This document shows, piece after piece, positions 9,193 through 17,255 of a stretch of 32,849 nt of DNA. The notes beneath the pieces were generated by a model. The model saw nothing but the letters and a program-made list of their open reading frames with translations. It did no database searches and had not been told where the DNA came from. Source of the stretch: Campylobacterales bacterium. GTDB lineage: Bacteria > Campylobacterota > Campylobacteria > Campylobacterales > Sulfurimonadaceae. The stretch's first letter is position 1. The number at the start of each line of letters is the position of its first letter. The translations under genes were made by a program, and so were the position numbers. Location of the stretch: assembly GCA_024277445.1 (NCBI GenBank), contig JAJRVE010000170.1, positions 1-32,849 on the forward strand, read 5' to 3'.

Positions 9193-9821
9193 GTGATATT
9201 CTAGAAAAATATCTTTATGATATTGACCAAAGTTTTGCACAAAAGAGTGAAAAAGATGTTAAATTAATCTACGGTATGGTTTTTGTTGTACTTGTAATGT
9301 TCTCATACCTTGTTTTTTGGGAAAGTGCCGAAAAGGGTTACAATGACATCAGAGAAGCCAAACTAAAAGTACAAGATAAAATAGCAACAGACAAACGCTA
9401 CTTAATGGCCCATCCAGAAAGTGAAATCGTACGTTTAAACCAGGATATTACTGGCTTAAATGCACGTTTGAGTAACCTTAAAGAAGAGAACACATACATC
9501 AAGGCTGAGATAGAGAAGATACCTGAACTTTTCTATGATCAAGAAGTTTGGGGTTCATTTATAGACTCTATTGCTGAAAATGCGAAAAAGAACAAGATTA
9601 AGCTAAACTTTTTTGCTAACAGACTTGCTGCTGACAAAACAAAGTTTGGACATGTTCTGAACCTTGAGATACAAGCAGAAGGTAAGTACAAAGATATGAT
9701 TAGGTTTATGAATGCTATGGAGAAGAGTAAACTCGTTGTTGATCTTCATGACATGGACTTAACAGCAACAACAAAGCTTAATCTAGATCTTAAACTATCA
9801 GTATGGGGGATTACATATTAA
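9189..9821 (+). CDS. PilO/GspM-like protein
   Basis: N-terminal TM 'LIYGMVFVVLVMFSYLVFW', coiled coil 'LNQDITGLNARLSNLKEEN', small C-terminal domain; ATGA overlap with the previous gene. Confidence 0.65.
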   Translation: MSDILEKYLYDIDQSFAQKSEKDVKLIYGMVFVVLVMFSYLVFWESAEKGYNDIREAKLKVQDKIATDKRYLMAHPESEIVRLNQDITGLNARLSNLKEENTYIKAEIEKIPELFYDQEVWGSFIDSIAENAKKNKIKLNFFANRLAADKTKFGHVLNLEIQAEGKYKDMIRFMNAMEKSKLVVDLHDMDLTATTKLNLDLKLSVWGITY

Positions 9822-10246
9822 TGAAAAAGCTACTAATAATTGCAATCGCATCATCACTTACCGTACTTGCTTCGTCTAATGTCTCAGCAGACAGTCATGC
9901 TCAGATAAACAAGCAGATAGAAGAGATCAAGCCTCCACGTACTGGGGTTAAGTCTGCAAGCGTACTGCATACAAAAAGTCCATTTCTTCTCTACAATACA
10001 GATAAGAGTGGTAAGAAGAAAAGTTATGCGACTAAAAAAAGAGTGAAATTACCACCACTAAAAATGGAATCTTCCATTAACAAAAATGTTAAGATTAATG
10101 GTAAATGGTATAAAGAGGGTGATAGAGTACGACAGTACACTATTGTCAAGGTAGCTTCTGGGAAGGCTTTACTGAAAAGTAAGAAAAAAGAGATAGAACT
10201 CTTCCAAAACCAGAAAAACGATAAAATCAACTTTAACGTTAATTAA
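9821..10246 (+). CDS. PilP/MshK/GspC-like periplasmic protein
   Basis: Start at the internal Met (MKKLLIIAIASSLTVLASSNVSA signal peptide) in a TAATG overlap; C-terminal 'INGKWYKEGDRVRQYTIVKVASGKALLKSKKKEIELF' resembles an HR/MshK-type module. Confidence 0.55.
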   Translation: MKKLLIIAIASSLTVLASSNVSADSHAQINKQIEEIKPPRTGVKSASVLHTKSPFLLYNTDKSGKKKSYATKKRVKLPPLKMESSINKNVKINGKWYKEGDRVRQYTIVKVASGKALLKSKKKEIELFQNQKNDKINFNVN

Positions 10247-10265
10247 ACACCGATAAAAAAGGAAA

Positions 10266-11948
10266 ATGAAAATGAAAAACCTCAATAAAAAACTCATCTC
10301 TCTCGCAGCATCTGTTGTTCTAGCAACAGCGATGCAAGCAGACTGTACCTATGAACTCTTTAGCATCTCATCTGCTAAAGGAACAACTATCGGTGAATAC
10401 GTTGATCAACTTACTACAGCTTGTGAGTACAGTCTTGTAGTTGCTGACAGTGAAACTGAAAAGTTGATGGATAAGAAGCTTAACAAGACGCATATCAAAA
10501 ACCTCACTATTGATGAAGTTTTCGACATCTTGTTAACAGAGAACAACCTTAACTTTACAATTGAAAATGACATCTTACGTATCTCTTATCTTAAGACGAT
10601 TACCTATAACATTGACTACATTCTCTCTTCTCGTAAGAGTGAAGGTTCAACTGACGTTATGTTAAGTTCTACTTCTTCACAGATTGGTCAAGGGTCACAA
10701 GGCGGTGGTCTTATGGGTGGTGCTTCTGGTGGTGCAAGTGGAGGGCTTGGTGGTGCAAGTGGAGGACTTGGTGGTGCAAATGGTCAACAAGGCGGTTCAG
10801 GTGCTAACAAGTCTGGTATCTCTATCACTTCTACGGATGAAGTCAAGTTTTGGGACGAGTTAGACCTTGAGCTACAACGTGTACTTAACCGTCCTGAAGA
10901 TGCTTACCAAGCAGAAGCACCGATCATCAACAAAAATGCTGGTCTTGTTACCATCTCTGCAACAGGTCGTCAGCAAGCGCGTATTGATGCTTACCTTAAA
11001 CTCCTACAAGAGAAGGTGGGCAAGCAAGTTCTTATCGACGTGCATATGATGTCCGTACTTTTTGATGATAAATCATCTACCGGTGTTGACTGGTCACAGC
11101 TCTATGCATTGCAAAATTTCAATATCGCAGTTGACTCTGTAAGCGCTAACTATCAAGGAACCTATACACCAACAGGTAATATAGATACTATTACTGCTGG
11201 TGGAAAAGGTGGCTTGGTTCAAATCACTGGTGGTGGTTCGATTAATGAAGTCATCAAGTTCCTTAAAGAACAAGGTGAGGTTCGTGCCCTCTCTAATCCT
11301 AAGATCTTGACACTAAACAACCAACCTGCCCTTATCACTGTTGGTACTGAGTACTTCTATAAGATCCAGCAGTCACAAAACCAACAAGGTGCTGGTGGTG
11401 GTGTTGTTGCAACGACTCAAAATGACATTGTAAACTCTGTCCTCGCCGGTATCCTTTTAGATATCACACCGGACATCAGTGATAACGATACCATTACGAT
11501 TAAAGTCAACCCATCATTAAGTCAGACACGTGTACAGATTCAGAGTGATACAACTGCTCAAGAAAACCGTACTATGCCACCTGACTTGGATCGTCGTCAA
11601 CTTTCATCAGTTGTAACGGTTAAAGATGGTAACCGTATCATCCTTGGTGGTCTAATCGGTTCACGTGACAACTTTACAACGAATAAAGTGCCTCTTCTAG
11701 GTGATATCCCAGGTCTTGGCTACTTCTTTAAGTATGAAGAGAAACTCCGTCAAGTTGAAGAGATCATTATTGTGATTGAACCACATATTATTAAGCCTTA
11801 TGGTAATACGATGACTATTGCAGACTTAGGATATACCTCTATGACTAAAGAAGAGGCAGGTCTTAAAGCAACATTTGACGAAGATGACAATGTTACTGTA
11901 GATGAAGAGATGCCAACTGAAAGTAAAGAGGCAAATGAAGAACTCTAA
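10266..11948 (+). CDS. Secretin of the T4P/T2S family (MshL/PilQ/CtsD-like)
   Basis: Signal peptide, STN-like N-terminus, Gly-rich linker, and C-terminal secretin signature 'VVTVKDGNRIILGGLIGSRDNFTTNKVPLLGDIPGLGYFFKYEEKLRQVEEIIIVIEPHII'. Confidence 0.92.
   Translation: MKMKNLNKKLISLAASVVLATAMQADCTYELFSISSAKGTTIGEYVDQLTTACEYSLVVADSETEKLMDKKLNKTHIKNLTIDEVFDILLTENNLNFTIENDILRISYLKTITYNIDYILSSRKSEGSTDVMLSSTSSQIGQGSQGGGLMGGASGGASGGLGGASGGLGGANGQQGGSGANKSGISITSTDEVKFWDELDLELQRVLNRPEDAYQAEAPIINKNAGLVTISATGRQQARIDAYLKLLQEKVGKQVLIDVHMMSVLFDDKSSTGVDWSQLYALQNFNIAVDSVSANYQGTYTPTGNIDTITAGGKGGLVQITGGGSINEVIKFLKEQGEVRALSNPKILTLNNQPALITVGTEYFYKIQQSQNQQGAGGGVVATTQNDIVNSVLAGILLDITPDISDNDTITIKVNPSLSQTRVQIQSDTTAQENRTMPPDLDRRQLSSVVTVKDGNRIILGGLIGSRDNFTTNKVPLLGDIPGLGYFFKYEEKLRQVEEIIIVIEPHIIKPYGNTMTIADLGYTSMTKEEAGLKATFDEDDNVTVDEEMPTESKEANEEL
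10728..10784 (+). repeat. 21 bp in-frame tandem repeat in the secretin Gly-rich linker
   Basis: GGTGGTGCAAGTGGAGGGCTT / GGTGGTGCAAGTGGAGGACTT / GGTGGTGCAAATGGT. Confidence 0.85.
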
Positions 11949-12747
11949 GGTCTTTCATAATTCTAAAGAGGTTTTTCAGGACGTAGTTGATTCTAAAGAC
12001 TATGTTCAACTAGACCGTAGTATGGCGATATACCATGCGCTTAAAGAGGCGATACAAAAACCTCTTAAAATGATCCTTGTATTTGGTAAGCCAGGTACAG
12101 GTAAAAGTATGATGCTTAACAAGCTCTATAAAGAACTCTCACCTAAACAAAAAGTGGTCTATGTACAGACTCCTGTTATTGATGAAGTCGAGTTTTTTAA
12201 GGTCTTGGCTTATGAGATATTTCGTTTTAATACACCCGAATCACTTAACTTTACTCAGTTTATGGAACTGGCAAACCACTACGTCGTAGAGGTTACACCT
12301 ATTGTTATTTTAGATGAGGCACAACTCTACTCTGAGTCACTGATGGAGAAGATACGTCTTATCTCTGATTCACGTAAAGTCAAGTTTATCTTTGCATTGC
12401 ATAAAACTGAAAAAGAAGATCTAATTGCTAAAGAGCATTTTCAAACACGTATCTGGGAGAGTCAAGAGTTGCAAAATGCTACTGCTGCTGAATTAACACT
12501 GTACATTCAAAAGAAACTGCTCCGTGCTAACTTCTTTGATCTTGCTAATATGTTCAGTGACAAGAGTGTCAAACTCATCCATCAATTTACAGATGGTAAC
12601 TATAGAGATACCAATAAACTTCTTTATGGACTCTTTGAGATATGTAGTTGGTATGAAGACAATGATCCTTCTAAAGTCAACCTCACAACCATGTCGACAA
12701 AACTGATAGAGATGGCTGCTATTCACACAGGATTTATTGATGCTTGA
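11935..12747 (+). CDS. AAA ATPase, ExeA/MshM/CtsP-like
   Basis: Walker A 'GKPGTGKS', Walker B 'IVILDEAQ'; start at ATG 11935 (MKNSKVFHNS...) overlapping the secretin end. Upstream in-frame start at 11902 is less likely. Confidence 0.75.
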   Translation: MKNSKVFHNSKEVFQDVVDSKDYVQLDRSMAIYHALKEAIQKPLKMILVFGKPGTGKSMMLNKLYKELSPKQKVVYVQTPVIDEVEFFKVLAYEIFRFNTPESLNFTQFMELANHYVVEVTPIVILDEAQLYSESLMEKIRLISDSRKVKFIFALHKTEKEDLIAKEHFQTRIWESQELQNATAAELTLYIQKKLLRANFFDLANMFSDKSVKLIHQFTDGNYRDTNKLLYGLFEICSWYEDNDPSKVNLTTMSTKLIEMAAIHTGFIDA

Positions 12748-13654
12748 CGTTTTAGAACTTGAAAAAAGGTGGTCTAAGTATCACTTTAAAAAAGTATTAC
12801 CTCTATATCTACTAAGTATTGCGTTTGTGGCTATACTGATTGCAGTACCTGGGTACATCTATCTTAACAACCCTGAGCTATTAGAAGCCTATCTTCCTAA
12901 AAGCGAAGCGCCTACGCAACAAAAGACCACACCTACTAAAGTGGTTAAACCTACTGTTGAACAGAGTGTCACCCTTGAACCAGAGGTTGTCTATGAGCAA
13001 AATATCCTTATGCCATCACTACTTTTTCTACGTTCACTCGATGATGAACTTGTTATGGAGAACAACCGAATAAAACTGGCGGCTATTGCTGCAGCTAAAC
13101 CTGTTGTTAAAAAGGTGGTAAAAAAACCTAAGGCAAAAAAGCGTAAACCTAAAAAAGTAGTAACTAAGCCTAAAAAAACGCCAAAAGCTAAGCCAAAGCC
13201 AAAAGCTAAACCAAAAAAAGCCGTTATACCTACTAAAAAACCTGTTAAAAAAGCTACTCAGCCAAAGCCCAAGGTTACAGTTCTAGGTGACAATAGTCAA
13301 TTTAAAGTGAACAAACCGCAAGTGAAACCTCTAAAAGTAGGTCATAAAAGTACTTCAAAAAGCCAACTAAATAGTGTCATCAAGCGTTTCAAAAAGAGTA
13401 AAAAACCTGCACTAGGTCTCTTTATTGCTAATAAGTATTATGAACAAGGCAATTATAAAGAGTCTTATAAGTACGCTAAGCAAACCTATAAGATAAACCC
13501 GAACTTAGAAGGGGCAGTTTTACTTTATGCTAAATCACTGACTAAATTAGGTAATAAAGATGTAGCTATAAGTAAGCTAAAGTCTTACATCAAAAAGAGT
13601 GGCTCCATCAAAGCGAAGACACTACTCAACCAAATCAATAAAGGAACTTTATAA
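12740..13654 (+). CDS. Membrane-anchored Lys/Pro-rich linker protein with C-terminal TPR (MshN/CtsX-position protein)
   Basis: N-terminal TM 'VLPLYLLSIAFVAILIAVPGYIYL', K/P-rich linker 'KKVVKKPKAKKRKPKKVVTKPKKTPKAKPKPKAKPKK', TPR-like 'ALGLFIANKYYEQGNYKESYKYAKQTYKINPNLEGAVLLYAKSL'. Confidence 0.7.
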   Translation: MLDVLELEKRWSKYHFKKVLPLYLLSIAFVAILIAVPGYIYLNNPELLEAYLPKSEAPTQQKTTPTKVVKPTVEQSVTLEPEVVYEQNILMPSLLFLRSLDDELVMENNRIKLAAIAAAKPVVKKVVKKPKAKKRKPKKVVTKPKKTPKAKPKPKAKPKKAVIPTKKPVKKATQPKPKVTVLGDNSQFKVNKPQVKPLKVGHKSTSKSQLNSVIKRFKKSKKPALGLFIANKYYEQGNYKESYKYAKQTYKINPNLEGAVLLYAKSLTKLGNKDVAISKLKSYIKKSGSIKAKTLLNQINKGTL

Positions 13655-14202
13655 TGAAGAAACTAATACTCTTTTTCTTTATCACTGCACAGCTGTTACA
13701 GGCGGATGCAAAATTAGACACGTATAAACTTTACCAAGATGCTAAGTACGAAGAAGCTTGTCAAAGTGCTGACAAGATCCTTTCACAATACAAAGATGAC
13801 GAAGAGTTTATCTCTCTCTATGCATTTTCTTGTCTAAACGCTGATAAACTTGATAAACTCGCCATTGCCGTTACTTCTTTAAAAAAGAGTCCTGAATCAC
13901 GTGCTAATGCTGCTTATTTTTCAGTGATACTAATGCAGAAAAAACTTTTGATGCATGCCTTGAGTGATCAGTATGATCTTAAACCCATAAAGCTTCCAAC
14001 TACCGAGTACATTCTTTCTGTTGTTTTTGACCTTTACAGTAGTGATACAAATCCTACGCAAAGACGTCGTTACAACTATGTGGACCCTAAAAATCCAAAC
14101 AAGAATTACCGCTTGTTTGTGACAAAATCAGGCACATCACCTAAAATGATCATCGAAGAGTATGAAAATAAACAATTGACTAAACGTCATATCTACTGGT
14201 AG
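13654..14202 (+). CDS. Hypothetical periplasmic TPR-like protein
   Basis: Signal peptide 'MKKLILFFFITAQLLQADA', helical TPR-like region; TAATG overlap with the upstream gene. Confidence 0.65.
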   Translation: MKKLILFFFITAQLLQADAKLDTYKLYQDAKYEEACQSADKILSQYKDDEEFISLYAFSCLNADKLDKLAIAVTSLKKSPESRANAAYFSVILMQKKLLMHALSDQYDLKPIKLPTTEYILSVVFDLYSSDTNPTQRRRYNYVDPKNPNKNYRLFVTKSGTSPKMIIEEYENKQLTKRHIYW

Positions 14203-14211
14203 GAGTAAGTT

Positions 14212-15951
14212 ATGGATAGAGTAACCCATGACCTGTTAGCACAAGGCCATATTACACAAGAGCAGATCGAGCGACTTCATCGTGTAGGTGTTAAAGACGA
14301 CACGCTATTAGAAACACTGACTAAAGTTGGCGCCGTTTCAGTTAACTTCGTCAAACGTTTTGTTGTTGAGCAGATTCGTGCGGGACATTATGACGTTGCT
14401 ATCATCAAGCAGTATCACTTCTTAGATGCAGCATCTGTTATGCAGTACCTCGCAGAAGTGATGGAGTTTCAGTACCTAGATCTTGATTCCATCGACATGG
14501 ACTATCGATTAACGGACAGAATACCGCTTTCACAGCTCAAACGTTTCCAAGCTATACCTATTAAAGAAAACGACCTCTCAGTAACCGTTGCCTTTGTAGA
14601 TCCACTGGACATTGAAGCCCAAGAGGCACTACAGAGACTCTATCCACGTAAGCCTTTAGATATCGCGGTAGCTACTGAAAAACAGATCCAAGCGTACTTG
14701 TTTAAAGTAGAACTAAAAGACAGTGTCAAAGAACTTGTCGTCAACATTCGTAAAGAACTAAACTCTATAGGGGCAGAGACTAAAGACCAAGCGCAAGCAT
14801 CATCGATCGTCCAACTAATTGATGTTATCTTAAAAGCCTGTATCAAGAGTCGCGCGAGTGATATACATATTGAGCCTACTGAAAATAACTGTACCGTTCG
14901 TGCACGTGTTGATGGTAAGCTTTCAGAAGTTTTCATTTTTGACAAGGACATCTACCCTCCGCTCTCTTCTCGTCTGAAGATCTTGGCAAACCTAGATATT
15001 GCTGAACGTAGAAAACCACAAGATGGTCGTTTTTCTACCGATGTAGGTGGACGTGAATATGACTTCCGTTTTTCAACACTACCAATTATGTATGGTGAGT
15101 CTATCGTTATGCGTATTCTCGATAAAGAGAAAGCACTGATCCGTCTTGAAGATGCAGGTATGGATGCTGAAGGATACAAGAAACTACATACGGCTCTTAA
15201 AACACCTTATGGAATCATCCTTGTAACTGGTCCTACCGGTAGTGGTAAGACAACAACACTTTATGGCGCGCTGAATGAGTTGCGTAGTGTAGAAGAGAAG
15301 GTAATTACGGTTGAGGATCCTGTCGAGTATAGAATGAACCTTATCCAACAGGTACAAGTCCGTGCAAGTGTTGGTCTTAGTTTTGCAGATGCACTTCGTT
15401 CGATTCTTCGTCAGGATCCTGACAAGATCATGATTGGTGAGATCCGAGACCAGGAGACCCTTGAGATTGCGGTTAAAGCAGCACTAACAGGTCACCTTGT
15501 TATCTCTACACTTCACACCAATGATGCGATAAGTTCTATCCCTCGTATGGTAGATATGGGGATTGAACCGTATCTGATTAGTGGTTCACTTGTTGCTATT
15601 CAAGCACAACGTCTTATTCGTAAGATCTGTCCACACTGTAAAACAGAAGAACAACTTCCCGCTTCTGTCACAGATAAATATAAAGAGTATCTACCAGAAG
15701 GTACTGTCTTTTATAAAGGTGAAGGATGTCGTGAGTGTAATGGTGCTGGATACATGGGGCGTGAGATGATTTCGGAAGTGTTGCCGATTTCTGACGAACT
15801 TTCAAGTATGATTGCACAAAGTGCATCAAAAGATGATATGATTGAACAAGCATTAAAAGAAGGTTTTGAACCTATGTTTGCAAATGGTATGAAAAAGGTC
15901 GTGAGTGGTGTCTCAACGATTGAAGAAATATTAAGGGTGGTAAAAACATGA
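14212..15951 (+). CDS. GspE/PilB/MshE-type assembly ATPase
   Basis: Walker A 'GPTGSGKTTTLYGAL', Asp box 'ITVEDPVEYR', Walker B 'ILRQDPDKIMIGEIRDQET', His box 'TGHLVISTLHTND', tetracysteine 'CPHC...CREC'. Confidence 0.95.
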   Translation: MDRVTHDLLAQGHITQEQIERLHRVGVKDDTLLETLTKVGAVSVNFVKRFVVEQIRAGHYDVAIIKQYHFLDAASVMQYLAEVMEFQYLDLDSIDMDYRLTDRIPLSQLKRFQAIPIKENDLSVTVAFVDPLDIEAQEALQRLYPRKPLDIAVATEKQIQAYLFKVELKDSVKELVVNIRKELNSIGAETKDQAQASSIVQLIDVILKACIKSRASDIHIEPTENNCTVRARVDGKLSEVFIFDKDIYPPLSSRLKILANLDIAERRKPQDGRFSTDVGGREYDFRFSTLPIMYGESIVMRILDKEKALIRLEDAGMDAEGYKKLHTALKTPYGIILVTGPTGSGKTTTLYGALNELRSVEEKVITVEDPVEYRMNLIQQVQVRASVGLSFADALRSILRQDPDKIMIGEIRDQETLEIAVKAALTGHLVISTLHTNDAISSIPRMVDMGIEPYLISGSLVAIQAQRLIRKICPHCKTEEQLPASVTDKYKEYLPEGTVFYKGEGCRECNGAGYMGREMISEVLPISDELSSMIAQSASKDDMIEQALKEGFEPMFANGMKKVVSGVSTIEEILRVVKT

Positions 15952-17189
15952 AGCATTTTACAGCAACCGTACTTGCTCGCGGTAAAAAAACTGAACATCG
16001 TCTCTATGCTGAAAGTAAAAAAGAAGCACACTATATGGCTAAGGTCAAGTTTCCTGGTATCTTGGTCAAACTTGAAGAGACCTCGCCTCCATTAGAAGAG
16101 CAAATAGCGCAGATAAAGAACAACCTCTTTAAAGGTGCAAAGAAGAAAAAGCTTAAACCCGATGCACAGATCGCAGCGATTCGTCAACTTGCCGTTATGA
16201 CCAATGCAGGTATTTCTGTCCATGATGCACTCTCAGACCTAGCAGAAGCAACAGATGATGTACCACTTAAAGAGATCCTCACTAAATGTGGAGACGACAT
16301 TAATGCAGGTTCTAGTCGTTACAAAGCAATGGACAACTTCCGTGATCAACTCGGTGGTTTGACCCTTGCAATGATTGATCTTGGTGAAAAAACAGGTAAC
16401 ATGGCTGAAGCCCTCTATAACCTAGCAGAGATGCTTGAAGAGATTCGTGCGAATATGGTTAAGTTTAAAAAAGCGATGGCCTATCCACGTAATGTTATGA
16501 TCGCGATGGCTGTAGCATTTAGTATCTTGCTGACCTTTGTTGTTCCTAAGTTTGAGATGATCTTCTCGAAGTTTAAAGCGGGTCTACCACTGCCAACCGT
16601 GATCTTGCAATTTTTATCAAAAGCATTAGTTAACTACGGTCTTTATATTTTAGCAGCTATCGCTATCTTGTATATTGTTATTAAATACCTCATTGAAAAC
16701 AATGAAGAGTTCCGCTATAAAGTACATCAACTTCTTTTACGTACCTACTTGATTAAGGGGATTGTTCTTTACTCTACACTTAGTCGCTTTACGCTTGTCT
16801 TCTCTGAATTGGTTCGCTCTGGTATTCCTATTGCTGAAGCACTTGAGACTGCGATTAATATGACAGACAATCTTCCACTCAAAGCTAAATTAAGTGCTAT
16901 TTCTAACAGTGTCGAAAAAGGAAATACCTTACATGATGCACTTGAAGAGACGGGTCTTTTTGAGAACATGATTGTTCAGATGATCAAAGCCGGTGAAAAC
17001 TCCGGTGCACTTGATGCTATGCTACAAAAAGTAACTGAGTATTATAAGATGAAGTTTGATGCGATTATTGATGGTCTTCAAGAGGCTATTGAACCAATTA
17101 TGCTCTTTGTTATTGGTGCGATGGTTCTCTTACTTGCACTAGGTATTTTCTTGCCAATGTGGAGCCTCGGAGAGGCAGCACTCGGTTAA
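15948..17189 (+). CDS. GspF/PilC/MshG-type inner-membrane protein
   Basis: 'AAIRQLAVMTNAGISVHDALSDLAE', 'FTLVFSELVRSGIPIAEALETA', 'MIKAGENSGALDAMLQKVTEYY'; ATGA overlap with the ATPase gene. Confidence 0.93.
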   Translation: MKHFTATVLARGKKTEHRLYAESKKEAHYMAKVKFPGILVKLEETSPPLEEQIAQIKNNLFKGAKKKKLKPDAQIAAIRQLAVMTNAGISVHDALSDLAEATDDVPLKEILTKCGDDINAGSSRYKAMDNFRDQLGGLTLAMIDLGEKTGNMAEALYNLAEMLEEIRANMVKFKKAMAYPRNVMIAMAVAFSILLTFVVPKFEMIFSKFKAGLPLPTVILQFLSKALVNYGLYILAAIAILYIVIKYLIENNEEFRYKVHQLLLRTYLIKGIVLYSTLSRFTLVFSELVRSGIPIAEALETAINMTDNLPLKAKLSAISNSVEKGNTLHDALEETGLFENMIVQMIKAGENSGALDAMLQKVTEYYKMKFDAIIDGLQEAIEPIMLFVIGAMVLLLALGIFLPMWSLGEAALG

Positions 17190-17230
17190 AACGAGGTTCT
17201 ACCTCTTTGACCAAGAGTATAGATTATTTA

Positions 17231-17255
17231 AAGCGTTATTCGTCTAATAACGCTT
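17231..17255 (-). terminator. Hairpin at the convergent GspF-helicase boundary
   Basis: AAGCGTTATT-CGTCT-AATAACGCTT: perfect 10 bp stem, 5 nt loop, overlapping the last codons of the minus-strand helicase. Confidence 0.45.

Noticed and set aside
10681-10800. Gly-rich repeat as a CRISPR-like array
   Set aside because: Units are contiguous, in-frame and lack unique spacers; it is a coding tandem repeat in the secretin.
13081-13290. K/P-rich stretch as a TonB protein
   Set aside because: No TonB C-terminal domain follows; the C-terminus is TPR-like and the context is a T4P/T2S operon.
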